A DNA stretch of 64,000 bases from OMPR01 sp965183835 (GTDB lineage: Bacteria > Pseudomonadota > Alphaproteobacteria > Rhodobacterales > Rhodobacteraceae): positions 26,711 through 90,710 of the forward strand of contig CBCYME010000008.1 of the NCBI GenBank assembly GCA_965183835.1, in the 5' to 3' direction. A program made the translations under genes and the position numbers. Every line of letters begins with the position of its first letter. Positions within the stretch are counted from its first letter, which is position 1. The notes under the pieces were generated by a model. The model was not told where the DNA came from. It saw only the letters and a list, made by a program, of their open reading frames with translations, and did not search any database. Below are positions 46,834-56,624 of this stretch, piece after piece.

Positions 46834-47544
46834 ATGAAAGACACGTCCAAACAGCGCAAAGCTGAGCTTTATGCGCATCTCAAGTCGGCTGTCATGACAT
46901 TGGAACTGCGCCCCGGTGCGGATTTGGATGAGGCAAGCCTGAGCGAAGATTTTTCTTTGTCGCGCACCCCCTTGCGTGAGGTGTTTCGTCAATTGGCGGG
47001 CGAGGGGTATCTTGACCTGCGCGAAAATCGCGGGGCACGGGTCAGTGAAATGTCGCACACCACACTGCGCGACTTTTTTCTCGCGGCTCCAATGGTTTAC
47101 GGCGCTGTTCTGCAATTGGCGGCGCAAAATGCGCGTCCCGAGCAGATTGTAGAATTGAAAGCCGCGCAAGAGGATTTCAAGGCGGCCCTGCATCGCGGCG
47201 ATGGTGCGGCGCGTGCAATGGCAAACAACCGATTCCACGAGGTCACGGGTGAAATGGCAGACAACATTTACCTGATGCCGTCGTTTCAGCGTCTGTTGAT
47301 TGACCACGCGCGGATCTCGATGACGTTTTACCGACCCCAAGACGCCCGTATGGCTGACAACGTGTCAGAGGCCAGCGCGCAGCATGATGCGATCATCGCT
47401 GCGATCGAGGCCAAGGACGCCAACGCTGCCGCGCAATTGGCGATTGATCACTGGAATCTGTCGCGCGACCAAATCGAACTTTTTGTAATGCCCGCCGGGT
47501 TGGATATGCCGTTGGGCACCATGGCGCGCAAAACCCCTGCATGA
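46834..47544 (+). CDS. GntR-family FCD-type transcriptional regulator
   Basis: A 236-residue FadR-subfamily regulator: winged helix with LSEDFSLSRTPLREVFRQLAGEG, then an FCD ligand-binding domain (NNRFHEVTGEMADN). It has GAGGGAAAG just upstream of its ATG and ends 7 bases before the DHDPS-family start, so it probably controls that operon. Confidence 0.88.
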   Translation: MKDTSKQRKAELYAHLKSAVMTLELRPGADLDEASLSEDFSLSRTPLREVFRQLAGEGYLDLRENRGARVSEMSHTTLRDFFLAAPMVYGAVLQLAAQNARPEQIVELKAAQEDFKAALHRGDGAARAMANNRFHEVTGEMADNIYLMPSFQRLLIDHARISMTFYRPQDARMADNVSEASAQHDAIIAAIEAKDANAAAQLAIDHWNLSRDQIELFVMPAGLDMPLGTMARKTPA

Positions 47545-47551
47545 GGACATG

Positions 47552-49972
47552 ATGACTCCGATTTTCAAATTCGAGGGGATCTATACCCCTGTCGTGACGC
47601 CGTTTCACGATGATGGCAGCGTCCATTGGGAGGCTCTGGCCGAGGTGATCGAATTCCTGATCAGTTCTGGCGTGCATGGGCTGATCTCAGGCGGATCAAC
47701 CGGCGAGAACTACGCACAGGGCGTCGATGAACGCATTGCAGTGGCCAAGTTTACCCGCGAACAATCCAAAGGCCGGGTGCCTGTGATTGTTGGGACAGGG
47801 GCCATGATGACGCCGGATTCAATCGCTTTGGCAACCGGCGCGCGCGAGATCGGCGCTGATGCGATCCTGCTGGCCACACCGCCTTATTCGGTTCCGACAG
47901 AACGGGAAAACGCGCTGAACGCTTTGGCCATCGACAAGGCCGCGAACCTGCCTGTGATGCTGTATAACTATCCGGGTCGCATGGGCGTGCAAATGGGCGA
48001 AGAGTTCTTGGACCGCGTGGGACGGTCACGCAATATCTGCGCGATCAAGGAAAGCTCGGGCGATATCAACCGGGTGCACCTGTTGGCGCGCGACTATCCG
48101 CATATTCAAATGTCCTGTGGCATGGATGATCAGGCGCTGGAATTCTTTGCTTGGGGTGCGCGCAGCTGGGTCTGTGGTGGGTCGAACTTTTTACCGGCCG
48201 AACATCTGGCGCTGTACAATGCTTGCGCGGTCGAGGGCAATTTTGACAAAGGTCGCCGGATCATGTCCGCGATGATGCCCCTGATGCGCGTGTTGGAGCA
48301 GGGCGGCAAATTCATTCAATGCATCAAGCATGGCGTGACCTTGAACGGGATCGACACCGGCCCGATGCGTCCGCCGCTTAAGGGGTTGAACAAAGACGAT
48401 AAACGCGCCTTGGAACAGGTGATCAAGGTGCTGAAACGCACCATCGCTGACATTCAGGCAGAGGGGGTAAGAGCCATGGATTTGCTAACACAAGAAGAAT
48501 ACCGCGCCCTTGCTGGCGACCTTACCTTGCCGGTGAATGCCTATATCGACGGTGGATACCGTCCTGCGGCGTCGGGCAAAACCTTTGCCACTGTGAACCC
48601 GGCAACGGGCGACACAATCGCAGAGATTGCGGCTTGCGGGCCCGAGGATGTGGATTTCGCCGTTTCCAAAGCCCGCGAAGCGTTTGAGGATGGGCGCTGG
48701 TCACGGATGCATCCTTCTGAACGCAAAGATATCCTGATCCGCTTTGCCAAGTTGTTGACGCGCAACGCCCGAGAGCTGGCCGTGATGGAAAGCATCGACA
48801 GCGGCAAGACCATCTTTGACTGCGAAACGGTGGATATCCCCGAAACGATCCATTGCATCAAGTGGCACGCCGAAGCGATCGACAAAATCTATGATCAGGT
48901 CTCGCCAGCGTCGGACGATCATATTGCGATGGTGGTGCGTGAACCGATTGGCGTTGTGGGGCTGGTGCTGCCATGGAATTTCCCATTGCTGATGCTGGCG
49001 TGGAAAATTGGCCCAGCTCTGGCTGCGGGGTGTTCGCTGGTGGTGAAACCTGCCGCCGAGACGTCGTTGACCGCACTGCGGGTGGCAGAAATTGCCGCCG
49101 AAGCGGGCCTGCCGCGCGGGGTGCTGAACATTGTGCCCGGTGGTGGTGCAGAGGTGGGCGAACCCATCGGGCGGCATATGGACATCGACATGGTGTCGTT
49201 CACCGGCTCGACCGCGACAGGCAAGCGGTTCCTAAGCTATTCCGCCGAAAGCAACGCCAAAGAGGTGGTGCTGGAAATGGGTGGTAAGAACCCGGCCGTT
49301 GTGATGGAGGATGCCGAAAATCTGGACCGTGTGGCGCAACACATCGTCAATGGTGCGTTCTGGAACATGGGTGAAAACTGTTCTGCTTCGTCGCGCCTGA
49401 TTGTGCACCGCGATGTAAAGGCAGAGCTGATGAATCGCATCGCCGTACATGCGCGCCACTGGAATGTGGGGGATCCGTTGGACCCAGAAACCCGCATGGG
49501 CGCACTGGTCAGCGAAACCCATTATACCAAAGTGTGCGGGTATCTGGATCAGGCGGATGATGTTGCAATCGGTGGCAAAGCGGAAAATGGATTTGTCGAG
49601 GCGACAGTGGTCCACATCCCCGGAAATGATCACCCGTTGGCGCGCGAAGAAATCTTTGGTCCGGTTCTGTCGGTGATCGAAGTGGGCGGTTTTGACGAGG
49701 CGATTAAAATCGCCAATGACACCGATTACGGTCTGTGCGCGTCTTTGTTCACGGCCAACGCCAAACGCGCCATTCGCGGCGCGCGGATGTTGCGGGCGGG
49801 GACAGTGACGGTCAACAGCTTTGGCGAGGGGGACATCTCGACCCCATTTGGCGGTTACAAACAGTCCGGCTTTGGCGGGCGCGACAATTCCTTGCACGCG
49901 CATGATCAGTACACGCAGCTGAAAACCATTTGGATTGACCTGAGCGACGATGCCGACGAGGCAATCGATTGA
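47552..49972 (+). CDS. DHDPS-family lyase joined in one frame to an aldehyde dehydrogenase (fusion probably artificial)
   Basis: Codons 1-306 encode a dihydrodipicolinate synthase/N-acetylneuraminate lyase family enzyme, with Schiff-base Lys in CAIKESSGD and Tyr in LYNYPGRMG. From the ATG at 48476 (MDLLTQEEYRALAG) a complete PuuC-like aldehyde dehydrogenase of 498 residues follows, with GLVLPWNFPLL, EMGGKNP (Glu) and MGENCSASSR (catalytic Cys). The link is GAG-GGG-GTA-AGA-GCC-ATG across a G5 tract at 48463-48467. With four Gs it would read GAG-GGG-TAA, a normal stop five bases before the second gene. Given similar errors elsewhere, two separate enzymes are likely. The pair acts with the PuuB-like oxidase downstream, probably in amine or hydroxyproline-like catabolism. 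Confidence 0.85.
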   Translation: MTPIFKFEGIYTPVVTPFHDDGSVHWEALAEVIEFLISSGVHGLISGGSTGENYAQGVDERIAVAKFTREQSKGRVPVIVGTGAMMTPDSIALATGAREIGADAILLATPPYSVPTERENALNALAIDKAANLPVMLYNYPGRMGVQMGEEFLDRVGRSRNICAIKESSGDINRVHLLARDYPHIQMSCGMDDQALEFFAWGARSWVCGGSNFLPAEHLALYNACAVEGNFDKGRRIMSAMMPLMRVLEQGGKFIQCIKHGVTLNGIDTGPMRPPLKGLNKDDKRALEQVIKVLKRTIADIQAEGVRAMDLLTQEEYRALAGDLTLPVNAYIDGGYRPAASGKTFATVNPATGDTIAEIAACGPEDVDFAVSKAREAFEDGRWSRMHPSERKDILIRFAKLLTRNARELAVMESIDSGKTIFDCETVDIPETIHCIKWHAEAIDKIYDQVSPASDDHIAMVVREPIGVVGLVLPWNFPLLMLAWKIGPALAAGCSLVVKPAAETSLTALRVAEIAAEAGLPRGVLNIVPGGGAEVGEPIGRHMDIDMVSFTGSTATGKRFLSYSAESNAKEVVLEMGGKNPAVVMEDAENLDRVAQHIVNGAFWNMGENCSASSRLIVHRDVKAELMNRIAVHARHWNVGDPLDPETRMGALVSETHYTKVCGYLDQADDVAIGGKAENGFVEATVVHIPGNDHPLAREEIFGPVLSVIEVGGFDEAIKIANDTDYGLCASLFTANAKRAIRGARMLRAGTVTVNSFGEGDISTPFGGYKQSGFGGRDNSLHAHDQYTQLKTIWIDLSDDADEAID

Positions 49973-51307
49973 CCGCCTACAAGGCCAAAAAACTGCCGGT
50001 TCAACGTGGACCGGCAGCTTGGAACACTATTTTGGGGCCGCAGGCTGCTCCAGAGGTGCTGCGGGCCGATCTAACGGCTGATTTTGTGGTCATTGGGGGT
50101 GGGTTTGCAGGCTTGTCAGCCGCGCGTCGGTTGATCCAATTACAGCCAGATGCCCGCGTTGTCGTGTTAGAGGCAGGGCGTGTGGCTGAAGGGGCCGCCG
50201 GGCGAAATTCCGGCTTTATGATCGATCTGCCGCATGATTTGGCCTCGGACGATTATGCGGGGTCTGGGGATGATCAGGCGCTGATCGGACTCAATCGACA
50301 AGCGATTGAATTTGGTAGGGCGGCGGTTGAGGAATACGGCATTGATCCCGCCTATTTCGATCCTGCTGGTAAGGTGAACGGCGCAGCCAGCGCTGCGGGT
50401 CATGACCACAATCTCAGCTATTCCAAACATCTCGCCTCGCTTGGTGAAACGTCTGAAATGCTGGACCAACAACAGATGCAGGAGCTAACGGGTTCACCGC
50501 ACTATCGCTCGGGCCTCTATACGCCCGGAACCGTGACGCTGCAGCCTGCGGGCTACATTCGTGGGTTGGCGCGGGGACTGCGCGACCGTGTGCAACTGTT
50601 TGAGAATTCCGCCGTGACCGGATTCACACGGCAAGGTCAGGATTGGTTGGTGCGCACAGAAACCGGGTCGGTGTCTGCTGCCAAAGTCATACTGGCCAAC
50701 AACGGGCATCTGGAAAGCTTTGGCATTGAACGTGGCCGGTTGATGCAACTGTTTCTCTTTGCCTCGATGACACCTGATTTGGATGCAGAGACGTTGAAGC
50801 GTCTCGGGGGTGCCCCGCGCTGGGGGCGTCACGCCGTCAGATCCGATGGGCACCACGATGCGCCGGATTGATACCGCGCAAGGCGGTAATCGGGTGATCA
50901 CGCGCACATGTGCGGTGTTGCGGCCCGGCATGACCGCAAGTCAGGGGGATGTGGATCGCGCAGCGCGCGTTCAGCAGGGCAAGTTTGACCAACGGTTTCC
51001 GCAACTGGCGGGGATGGCGATGGAATACAAATGGGCGGGCCATCTGTGTCTGTCACTGAATGGCGTATCCGTGATGCGTGCGGTTGATGACGGGGTGTTT
51101 TCTGCCTGCGTCCAGAACGGGCTTGGAACCGCGCGGGGCACTTTGACCGGAATGGGCGCCGCAGAAATGGCATGCGGTGAAGATACCGAAATCACGCGAT
51201 ATTTCAGTGCCGAGGCGCAGCCCAAAGCGCTGCCCCCCCGACCCTTGTCTGATATCGGTGCAAATGTTGTTTTGCGGTGGAAAGAGTGGCGCGCGGGCAA
51301 TGAATAG
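49969..51307 (+). pseudogene. PuuB/DadA-type FAD-dependent oxidoreductase, frame broken by one base at about 50822
   Basis: Two frames together encode a 445-residue amino-acid/amine oxidase of the DAO family. The N-terminal part has the FAD motif FVVIGGGFAGLSAARRL and AEGAAGRNSGFM, as in gamma-glutamylputrescine oxidase relatives. The C-terminal frame resumes VTPSDPMGTTMRRID and contains NGLGTARGTLTGMGAAEM. The shift lies in a G5 tract at 50822-50826; one G fewer restores the frame and a length divisible by three. The start is a TTG at 49969 that overlaps the aldehyde dehydrogenase stop (TTGA). It should oxidise an amine to the aldehyde used by the upstream dehydrogenase. Confidence 0.8.
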
Positions 51308-51347
51308 CGCGCCATAACCCGTGTTTTTTTAACGGTGCGATGTGGGT

Positions 51348-52082
51348 TTACGGCAGGCTCAACTTTGCCATGCGACCCCCGTCGATTGTGTAAATCTGCC
51401 CGGTGATAAACCCGGATTCCTTGGCGGCAAGAAAAGCCACGAGCGCTGCAACCTCGGCCGGGGTGCCGGTGCGATCCACCGGGTGGATTTTGCCGATATC
51501 GCGCCGAAACGCTTGCGGATCGTCCATACTGTCGATGAAATCTTCGTTCAATTCCGTATCGATCCATCCCGGTGCAACAGCGTTGCAGCGAATGCCTTGG
51601 GGGCCATGGTCAACCGCAACGGCGCGCGTCAGCCCGTGTAACCCTGCCTTTGACGCGCAATAGGCGGCATGGCCGGGGTTTGCGCCTAGCCCCTCAATCG
51701 AACCGATATTGACGATAGAGCCGCGTGTGGTGCGCAGATGGGGCAGGGCAGCTTGGATAAGAAGGAAAGGCGCGGTTAGGTTCACTGTCAGATTACGCTG
51801 CCAACCCTCAAGGGACATCGCCTCGATAGTGGACTCTTGCATCATGCCCGCGTTGTTGACGAGCACATCAAGTTTTCCAGCGTCCGCGATGACCTGCTCA
51901 ATCACCTGTGCCGGGGTTGCCGGGTCGCTGAAATCAGCGGTGAAACTGGGGAAATCCGGGTCCGGCGCGCGTTGCGCGGTAAAGACCTTGGCCCCTTCAT
52001 CATGCAGGCGGTGGACAATGGCCTGACCTATGCCGCTGCGTCCACCCGTAACCAATGCCACTTTGTCTGCAAAGCGTTTCAT
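51348..52082 (-). CDS. short-chain dehydrogenase/reductase
   Basis: A 244-residue classical SDR. The cofactor motif is VTGGRSGIGQAI, followed by VLVNNAG, a catalytic Ser in SIVNIGS and YCASK (YxxxK). The C-terminus GQIYTIDGGRMAK is typical. It should oxidise or reduce a hydroxyl group with NAD(P). It overlaps the upstream SDR gene by four bases; the two are convergent with the PuuB-like gene. Confidence 0.9.
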   Translation of the reverse strand: MKRFADKVALVTGGRSGIGQAIVHRLHDEGAKVFTAQRAPDPDFPSFTADFSDPATPAQVIEQVIADAGKLDVLVNNAGMMQESTIEAMSLEGWQRNLTVNLTAPFLLIQAALPHLRTTRGSIVNIGSIEGLGANPGHAAYCASKAGLHGLTRAVAVDHGPQGIRCNAVAPGWIDTELNEDFIDSMDDPQAFRRDIGKIHPVDRTGTPAEVAALVAFLAAKESGFITGQIYTIDGGRMAKLSLP

Positions 52083-52811
52083 GACACCGGTTTGCCCCCG
52101 TTTACCTCGACCAGTTCACCACACATATAACGTGCATGATCTGAGGCGAGGAACAGGACCACCTCGGCGATGTCTTCGGGTTGGGCAATGCGCCCGATTG
52201 GAACAGTTTTATCCAGCTCAGCGATGGCTGTGGCGGGGTCATAACCACGCAGCTCAAACCCGGTGCGCAACATCGGTGTGTCTACCTCATTCGGGCAGAC
52301 TGCATTGACGCGGATGCCTTGGTGGGCATGATCGCGGCCCATGCATTTCGTCAGCGATGCGATGGCGGCTTTGGTCATGCAATAGACCGCATGGTCCGGC
52401 CCCGGATGAACGCCCCAACAGGAGGCTGTGTTGACGATGGCACCCCCACCGTTGGCCGCGAGCAATGGGATCGCTGCGCGACACACCTGAAACGGGGCTT
52501 TGACATTGACCGCGATGGAGAGGTCGAAATCTTCATCACTGCTGGCGGTTACAGGGCCGCGCCGCATAATGCCTGCGTTGTTGATGACGATGTCCAACCC
52601 GCCCCAAAGCCTGTGCCGCCTGATCGGGCAATGTCGATGCGTACTGCGGGTTCGTTAGGTCGCCGGGCAAATGCGCCTCGGCCATGATATTGGTAACGTC
52701 CCGATCTGCGACCGCCACCTTGGCCCCGGCGGCGCGCAATTGCGCAACAATCGCCGACCCAATGCCCCCTGCTGCACCTGTCACCAAGGCACGTTTGTTG
52801 GTGAAATCCAA
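52079..52811 (-). pseudogene. short-chain dehydrogenase/reductase, frame broken by one base at about 52602
   Basis: Two frames make one 243-residue SDR: LVTGAAGGIGSAIVAQLRAAG (split by the break from the rest), then DIVINNAGIMRRG, a catalytic-region NTASCWGVHPG and YCMTK. The break lies in a C4 tract at 52602-52605; removing one C restores ALGGLDIVINNAG. The start is probably the TTG at 52811 (DFTNKRALVTG) with AGGGA five bases upstream. It is paired with the SDR downstream and lies after an MttB homologue on the same strand. Confidence 0.8.
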
Positions 52812-52854
52812 AATGATCCCTTTCAACTGATCAGGCCGGGCAGGCCCTTGGGTT

Positions 52855-54411
52855 TTAGTAGCTTTGGTTCAGTTCATCCGCGGCTGGAATTTCACGTTCG
52901 CGGCGCGCGATATAGTCACGCAACTCTTCATCCTTGGCGATATCCAGCGCGGGTTCCTGATATTCGCTTAGCAGTTTTTTGGCGTGTTTCAGGGCGCGTT
53001 CCGTGATTTCGACACTGCCCTCGGCAATCCACTGTTCGATTGAATTGTTGTCGAACATGTCAGGCATGAAAAAGGCAGATTGAAAGTTCTCTTGGGTGTG
53101 GGGATGACCAAGATAATGCCCGCCCGGTCCAATATCTGACACGGCGGCAACGGCTGTGTCAAAATCATCCCAATTGGGGCCCTCGGCCATGCGATAGGCC
53201 ATCGCGCATTGTTCCGCATCAACGATGAACTTGGCGACAGAGCAGTGCATGCCTGCTTCGTTCCAGCCCGCGGAATGCCAGATATAATTGGCCCCGGCGT
53301 GGATCACAGATGACAATGTGGTTGCGGATTCATATCCCGCCTGTGCGTCAAATGTTTTGGCCCCGCCCAAAGTGTTTGAGGTGCGCCAAGGCACATCATA
53401 GTGCCGCGCCATTTGACCAATCATGAAATTCATCAGACTGATTTCCGGCGTGCCTGCCATCGGGGCACCGGATTTCATCGACACAGTGGACAGATAGTGG
53501 CCATAGATCGCGGGGCAGCCCCGGCGGACAACCTGCGTATAGGCCAGCGCGCTCAGGGCTTCGGCGTTGAGCTGGGCAACCGAGGCTGCCACACTAGCTG
53601 GCGTATTGGCACCACCAAGAACGAACGGAGAGCACAGCACAGGTTGATTGCGCCGGCAAAAGGCGCGCAAGGCCCCCAACATGGTCTCATCCCAGACCAA
53701 GGGCGAGTTTCCGTTGCAGTTGCCGGTTGTGACGGGATTGTTTTCGATGAAGTCTTCGCCGAACAGGATGGCGCACATGTCCATCACGTCTTCGGCGTTT
53801 TTGGGCGAGGTGGTCATGCCCATGAACGTCTTGTCCGAATATTTCATCGACGAATAGGTGATCTGCAGGTGGCGTTGGCTGATTGGGTGGTCATAGGGTT
53901 CAACAATGTGATGCGCTGAGGAATGCAACGCGGGCATCATGTGCGCCAGTTTGTGGAACATCGCCAGATCGTCCAGCATCGGGTTGCGGCGCACGTCGTC
54001 CAAATCGCGCAGGAATGGCGCACCCGTCATCGGCACAAAGATCGAATGCTTGCCGCCCAGACGCACGTTCTTTTTGGGATCACGGGCGTGATAGGTGAAA
54101 TCGCTCGGGATTGTTGAAATCAGGTCCCGAACCAGACCGCGATCTAGATAGACGGTCTCGCCCACCACTTTGGCACCGGCCTTTTTCCAATCTTCGATCG
54201 CGATGGGGTCACGGAAATGGACGCCCACGTTTTCCAGAATGTCCATCGAGGCATTGTCGATGCGCTCAACCTGCGCCTCATCCATCACCTCGCACAGGGG
54301 AATGTTGCGGCTGAGCCCGGGCAGCATTTCAAAGTTGGGGGCGCTGCGCAGGGCACGGCGTGCAGACCGTCCGCCAGCGCGGGCACGGGTTGGAGGCGTT
54401 TGGTCAGTCAT
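52855..54411 (-). CDS. MttB-family (non-pyrrolysine) methyltransferase
   Basis: A 518-residue member of the trimethylamine methyltransferase superfamily. It reads through without an in-frame amber codon, so it belongs to the non-pyrrolysine branch whose known members demethylate glycine betaine, proline betaine, carnitine or butyrobetaine onto a corrinoid protein (established knowledge). VERIDNASMDILENVGVHF and the C-terminal GGHYLGHPHTQENFQSAFF are family regions. The start at 54411 (MTDQTPPTRARAG) is chosen; the frame is open further upstream without family similarity. No corrinoid protein gene lies beside it. Confidence 0.85.
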   Translation of the reverse strand: MTDQTPPTRARAGGRSARRALRSAPNFEMLPGLSRNIPLCEVMDEAQVERIDNASMDILENVGVHFRDPIAIEDWKKAGAKVVGETVYLDRGLVRDLISTIPSDFTYHARDPKKNVRLGGKHSIFVPMTGAPFLRDLDDVRRNPMLDDLAMFHKLAHMMPALHSSAHHIVEPYDHPISQRHLQITYSSMKYSDKTFMGMTTSPKNAEDVMDMCAILFGEDFIENNPVTTGNCNGNSPLVWDETMLGALRAFCRRNQPVLCSPFVLGGANTPASVAASVAQLNAEALSALAYTQVVRRGCPAIYGHYLSTVSMKSGAPMAGTPEISLMNFMIGQMARHYDVPWRTSNTLGGAKTFDAQAGYESATTLSSVIHAGANYIWHSAGWNEAGMHCSVAKFIVDAEQCAMAYRMAEGPNWDDFDTAVAAVSDIGPGGHYLGHPHTQENFQSAFFMPDMFDNNSIEQWIAEGSVEITERALKHAKKLLSEYQEPALDIAKDEELRDYIARREREIPAADELNQSY

Positions 54412-54545
54412 GGCAGATCTCCGCACGAGGGGCTTGGGTGTGGGGCCACTTTGCACGATTCTAGCAGGTGGCTGCCCGTACCGTTGCGAAGGATCATTGC
54501 AAGAACCGACACCTCTTTTTCTGCTATTTCTGTCCCGAAAAATGG

Positions 54546-55478
54546 CTAGTTTCGCGGTCCTGCAAAGGCTGATTTTTCTGCGCCAATCTTGAGACGACGT
54601 TCCCGGTGCATCATGTAACCAGACGACCCGATGATGATTGCAGCCCCAATCAGAGTGTAGGAATCTGGGATTTCCAGAAACAGGATATAGCCCAAAATCG
54701 CGGCATAGATCAGTTTCATGTATTGGATGTTGGTAACGACACTGGCTTCGCCAAGACGCAATGCTTTGACACCAATCCACTGACCTACGCTGGACAAAGC
54801 GCCCATGCCGATCATCAACATCCACCCTTGGGCGTCTGGAACTTCCCACAACCAGAACATAGGAATACCGGCCAATGCCCCGACGAAAATGGCCTGATAG
54901 GCCAGTAAGGTTGCGGTGGATTCCGTTTGTGACAGACGGCGGATGGAGGTGACCGCCATGGCCGCCCCCAACGCGCCAAGGATCGGGATCAGCGCATAGA
55001 CATCAAAAAAGCCACTGACACCGGGTCGTGTTGCGAACAACACGCCGACAAAGCCAAAGACAACAGCGGTAATGCGATGGCGGCCGACAGGTTCGTTCAG
55101 AAACCACATGGCCAACAGGGTCACAAAAAAGACCTGAGCAAAGGAAAGGGTGATCGCAGTCGTCAGCGGCAACACCGAAACCGCCCATATACTACAGGAC
55201 AAGGCCAGAAAGGCCCCGATCAGGCGGATCAGGTGCAGTTTGGGGTGCTGCGTGCGCAGGCTGTGTGGAAAATTACCGGCAATCGATGGGACCGCTGCAA
55301 AAAACACAACAACTTGGCGAATGAACAGGATCTGCAAAACATGGTATTGGCCTGACGCGATCTTGGCGAGGGCCGCCACCAAGGCAAAGATAGCAGTGGA
55401 CAACAGCGCCCACAGAACACCCCTAAGGTTTGGCGACATCTGGTTCGGTGGCGTCACGGACTGTTTGTTTGAGGCCAC
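54546..55478 (-). CDS. EamA/DMT-family membrane transporter
   Basis: A 310-residue ten-helix drug/metabolite transporter made of two EamA repeats (residues about 20-150 and 165-295). It probably exports or imports a small metabolite; the direction and substrate are unknown. An ATG at codon 14 (MSPNLRGVLWALL) is an alternative start. It lies between the MttB-like gene and a LysR regulator. Confidence 0.85.
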   Translation of the reverse strand: MASNKQSVTPPNQMSPNLRGVLWALLSTAIFALVAALAKIASGQYHVLQILFIRQVVVFFAAVPSIAGNFPHSLRTQHPKLHLIRLIGAFLALSCSIWAVSVLPLTTAITLSFAQVFFVTLLAMWFLNEPVGRHRITAVVFGFVGVLFATRPGVSGFFDVYALIPILGALGAAMAVTSIRRLSQTESTATLLAYQAIFVGALAGIPMFWLWEVPDAQGWMLMIGMGALSSVGQWIGVKALRLGEASVVTNIQYMKLIYAAILGYILFLEIPDSYTLIGAAIIIGSSGYMMHRERRLKIGAEKSAFAGPRN

Positions 55479-55532
55479 GGTTTGAATCCTTGTGTCATGT
55501 TCTACTGGGTCGATGGCAATTCGGTTTCGAAC

Positions 55533-56462
55533 CTACGGCGGTGCGCCGGAGTCTAAGCGATGCTTTGCTTCGGTCAAAAGATGATTTCGCAAATTTTGGG
55601 CTGTGGGTTTTTCAAGGGTGTCAGGGTCATAGACCAAGTAATAGCCATGATCGGGTCGACTGATCACGGGCCCTAGTCTGACAAGTTCGCCAGAGAGAAC
55701 GTGCGGATCTTCTAATCCAGAAGAGCCCAACCCAACCCCTTCGCCAGAGAGAACCATATCCAGCAGGGTTGGATAGTTGCGAATTTCTGTAAATAGGCGT
55801 GCGGTGTCAAATCCAAGCTGATGATGTTGATGCCAAGTGTGCCATGTGAACCATCCGATTGCGTGTTCATCCCCGTGATCCAACATCCAATCCTGTGTGA
55901 GCGTTTCGGTTAGATTGTTGGGATCAAGGCCTGGGTGCGCTTGCAAAAACTTGGGCGTGGCGATCACTTGGACTTCTTCGCGAAACAGCAAGTCAGCCGC
56001 GTATCCGGGCCAGTGACCCGTGCCAAACCGGATCGAAAAATCGACCTTGTTGCTGTCAAAATCTGCGTATGTATCAGAGGTGACAAAATTGATCGCCGCA
56101 CCCTGTGCCGCCCCCCGCAGTTCAGAGATACGCGGCATAAGCCAAAGGTGCGCCATACCAAAAGACGCCCCGATCACCAGTTCGTTTTCACCCCGCTTTG
56201 CCATGCGGTCAAACCCCAGTTCGAGCCGGTCAAAATCGCCAAGTGCCAGTTCGGCGACCTCTTGTCCTTGTGCAGTCAATGAGACGTGATTGCCATTTCT
56301 TTTAAATAGCGACGTTCCAAACCAGTTTTCAAGATTTGCAATGTGGCGCGTGACAGCTGGCTGCGCGACAGACAGTTCGCGCGCGGCGCGCGTGAAATTG
56401 CCATGACGCGCCGCCGCTTCAAAGGCGAGCAATGCGTTCAAAGGGGGCAGGCGTCGGCGCAT
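55533..56462 (-). CDS. LysR-family transcriptional regulator (GcvA-like)
   Basis: A 309-residue LysR-type regulator: winged helix at the N-terminus (LPPLNALLAFEAAARHGNFTRAARELSVAQ in pieces) and a periplasmic-binding-like effector domain. The N-terminal pattern is of the GcvA group. It is divergent from the hydroxylase-PanB-like pair, which it probably controls. Confidence 0.88.
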   Translation of the reverse strand: MRRRLPPLNALLAFEAAARHGNFTRAARELSVAQPAVTRHIANLENWFGTSLFKRNGNHVSLTAQGQEVAELALGDFDRLELGFDRMAKRGENELVIGASFGMAHLWLMPRISELRGAAQGAAINFVTSDTYADFDSNKVDFSIRFGTGHWPGYAADLLFREEVQVIATPKFLQAHPGLDPNNLTETLTQDWMLDHGDEHAIGWFTWHTWHQHHQLGFDTARLFTEIRNYPTLLDMVLSGEGVGLGSSGLEDPHVLSGELVRLGPVISRPDHGYYLVYDPDTLEKPTAQNLRNHLLTEAKHRLDSGAPP

Positions 56463-56471
56463 CTTTGTCTC

Positions 56472-56483
56472 TTGTCATGACAA
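56472..56483. promoter_or_regulatory. palindrome in the LysR/hydroxylase divergent promoter
   Basis: TTGTCATGACAA is a perfect 12-base palindrome nine bases before the lysR start. A second inverted repeat, TATCC-N8-GGATA, lies at 56492-56509 and fits a LysR T-N11-A site. Both are candidates only. Confidence 0.35.
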
Positions 56484-56624
56484 TAAAAAGTTATCCGATC
56501 ATGAGGATATTTGGACTGTGCGCCAAGCGTTTCCTTCCGCAAAACTACCCATTAGTGCGAATTTAGGGAATATTGCAATGAAGCGTGCAACACTCATCAT
56601 GCTAAAATATTGGGGGGGATCTTG

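Noticed and set aside
52855..54411. Pyrrolysine-containing trimethylamine methyltransferase
   Set aside because: No in-frame amber codon interrupts the gene, unlike true pyrrolysine MttB.
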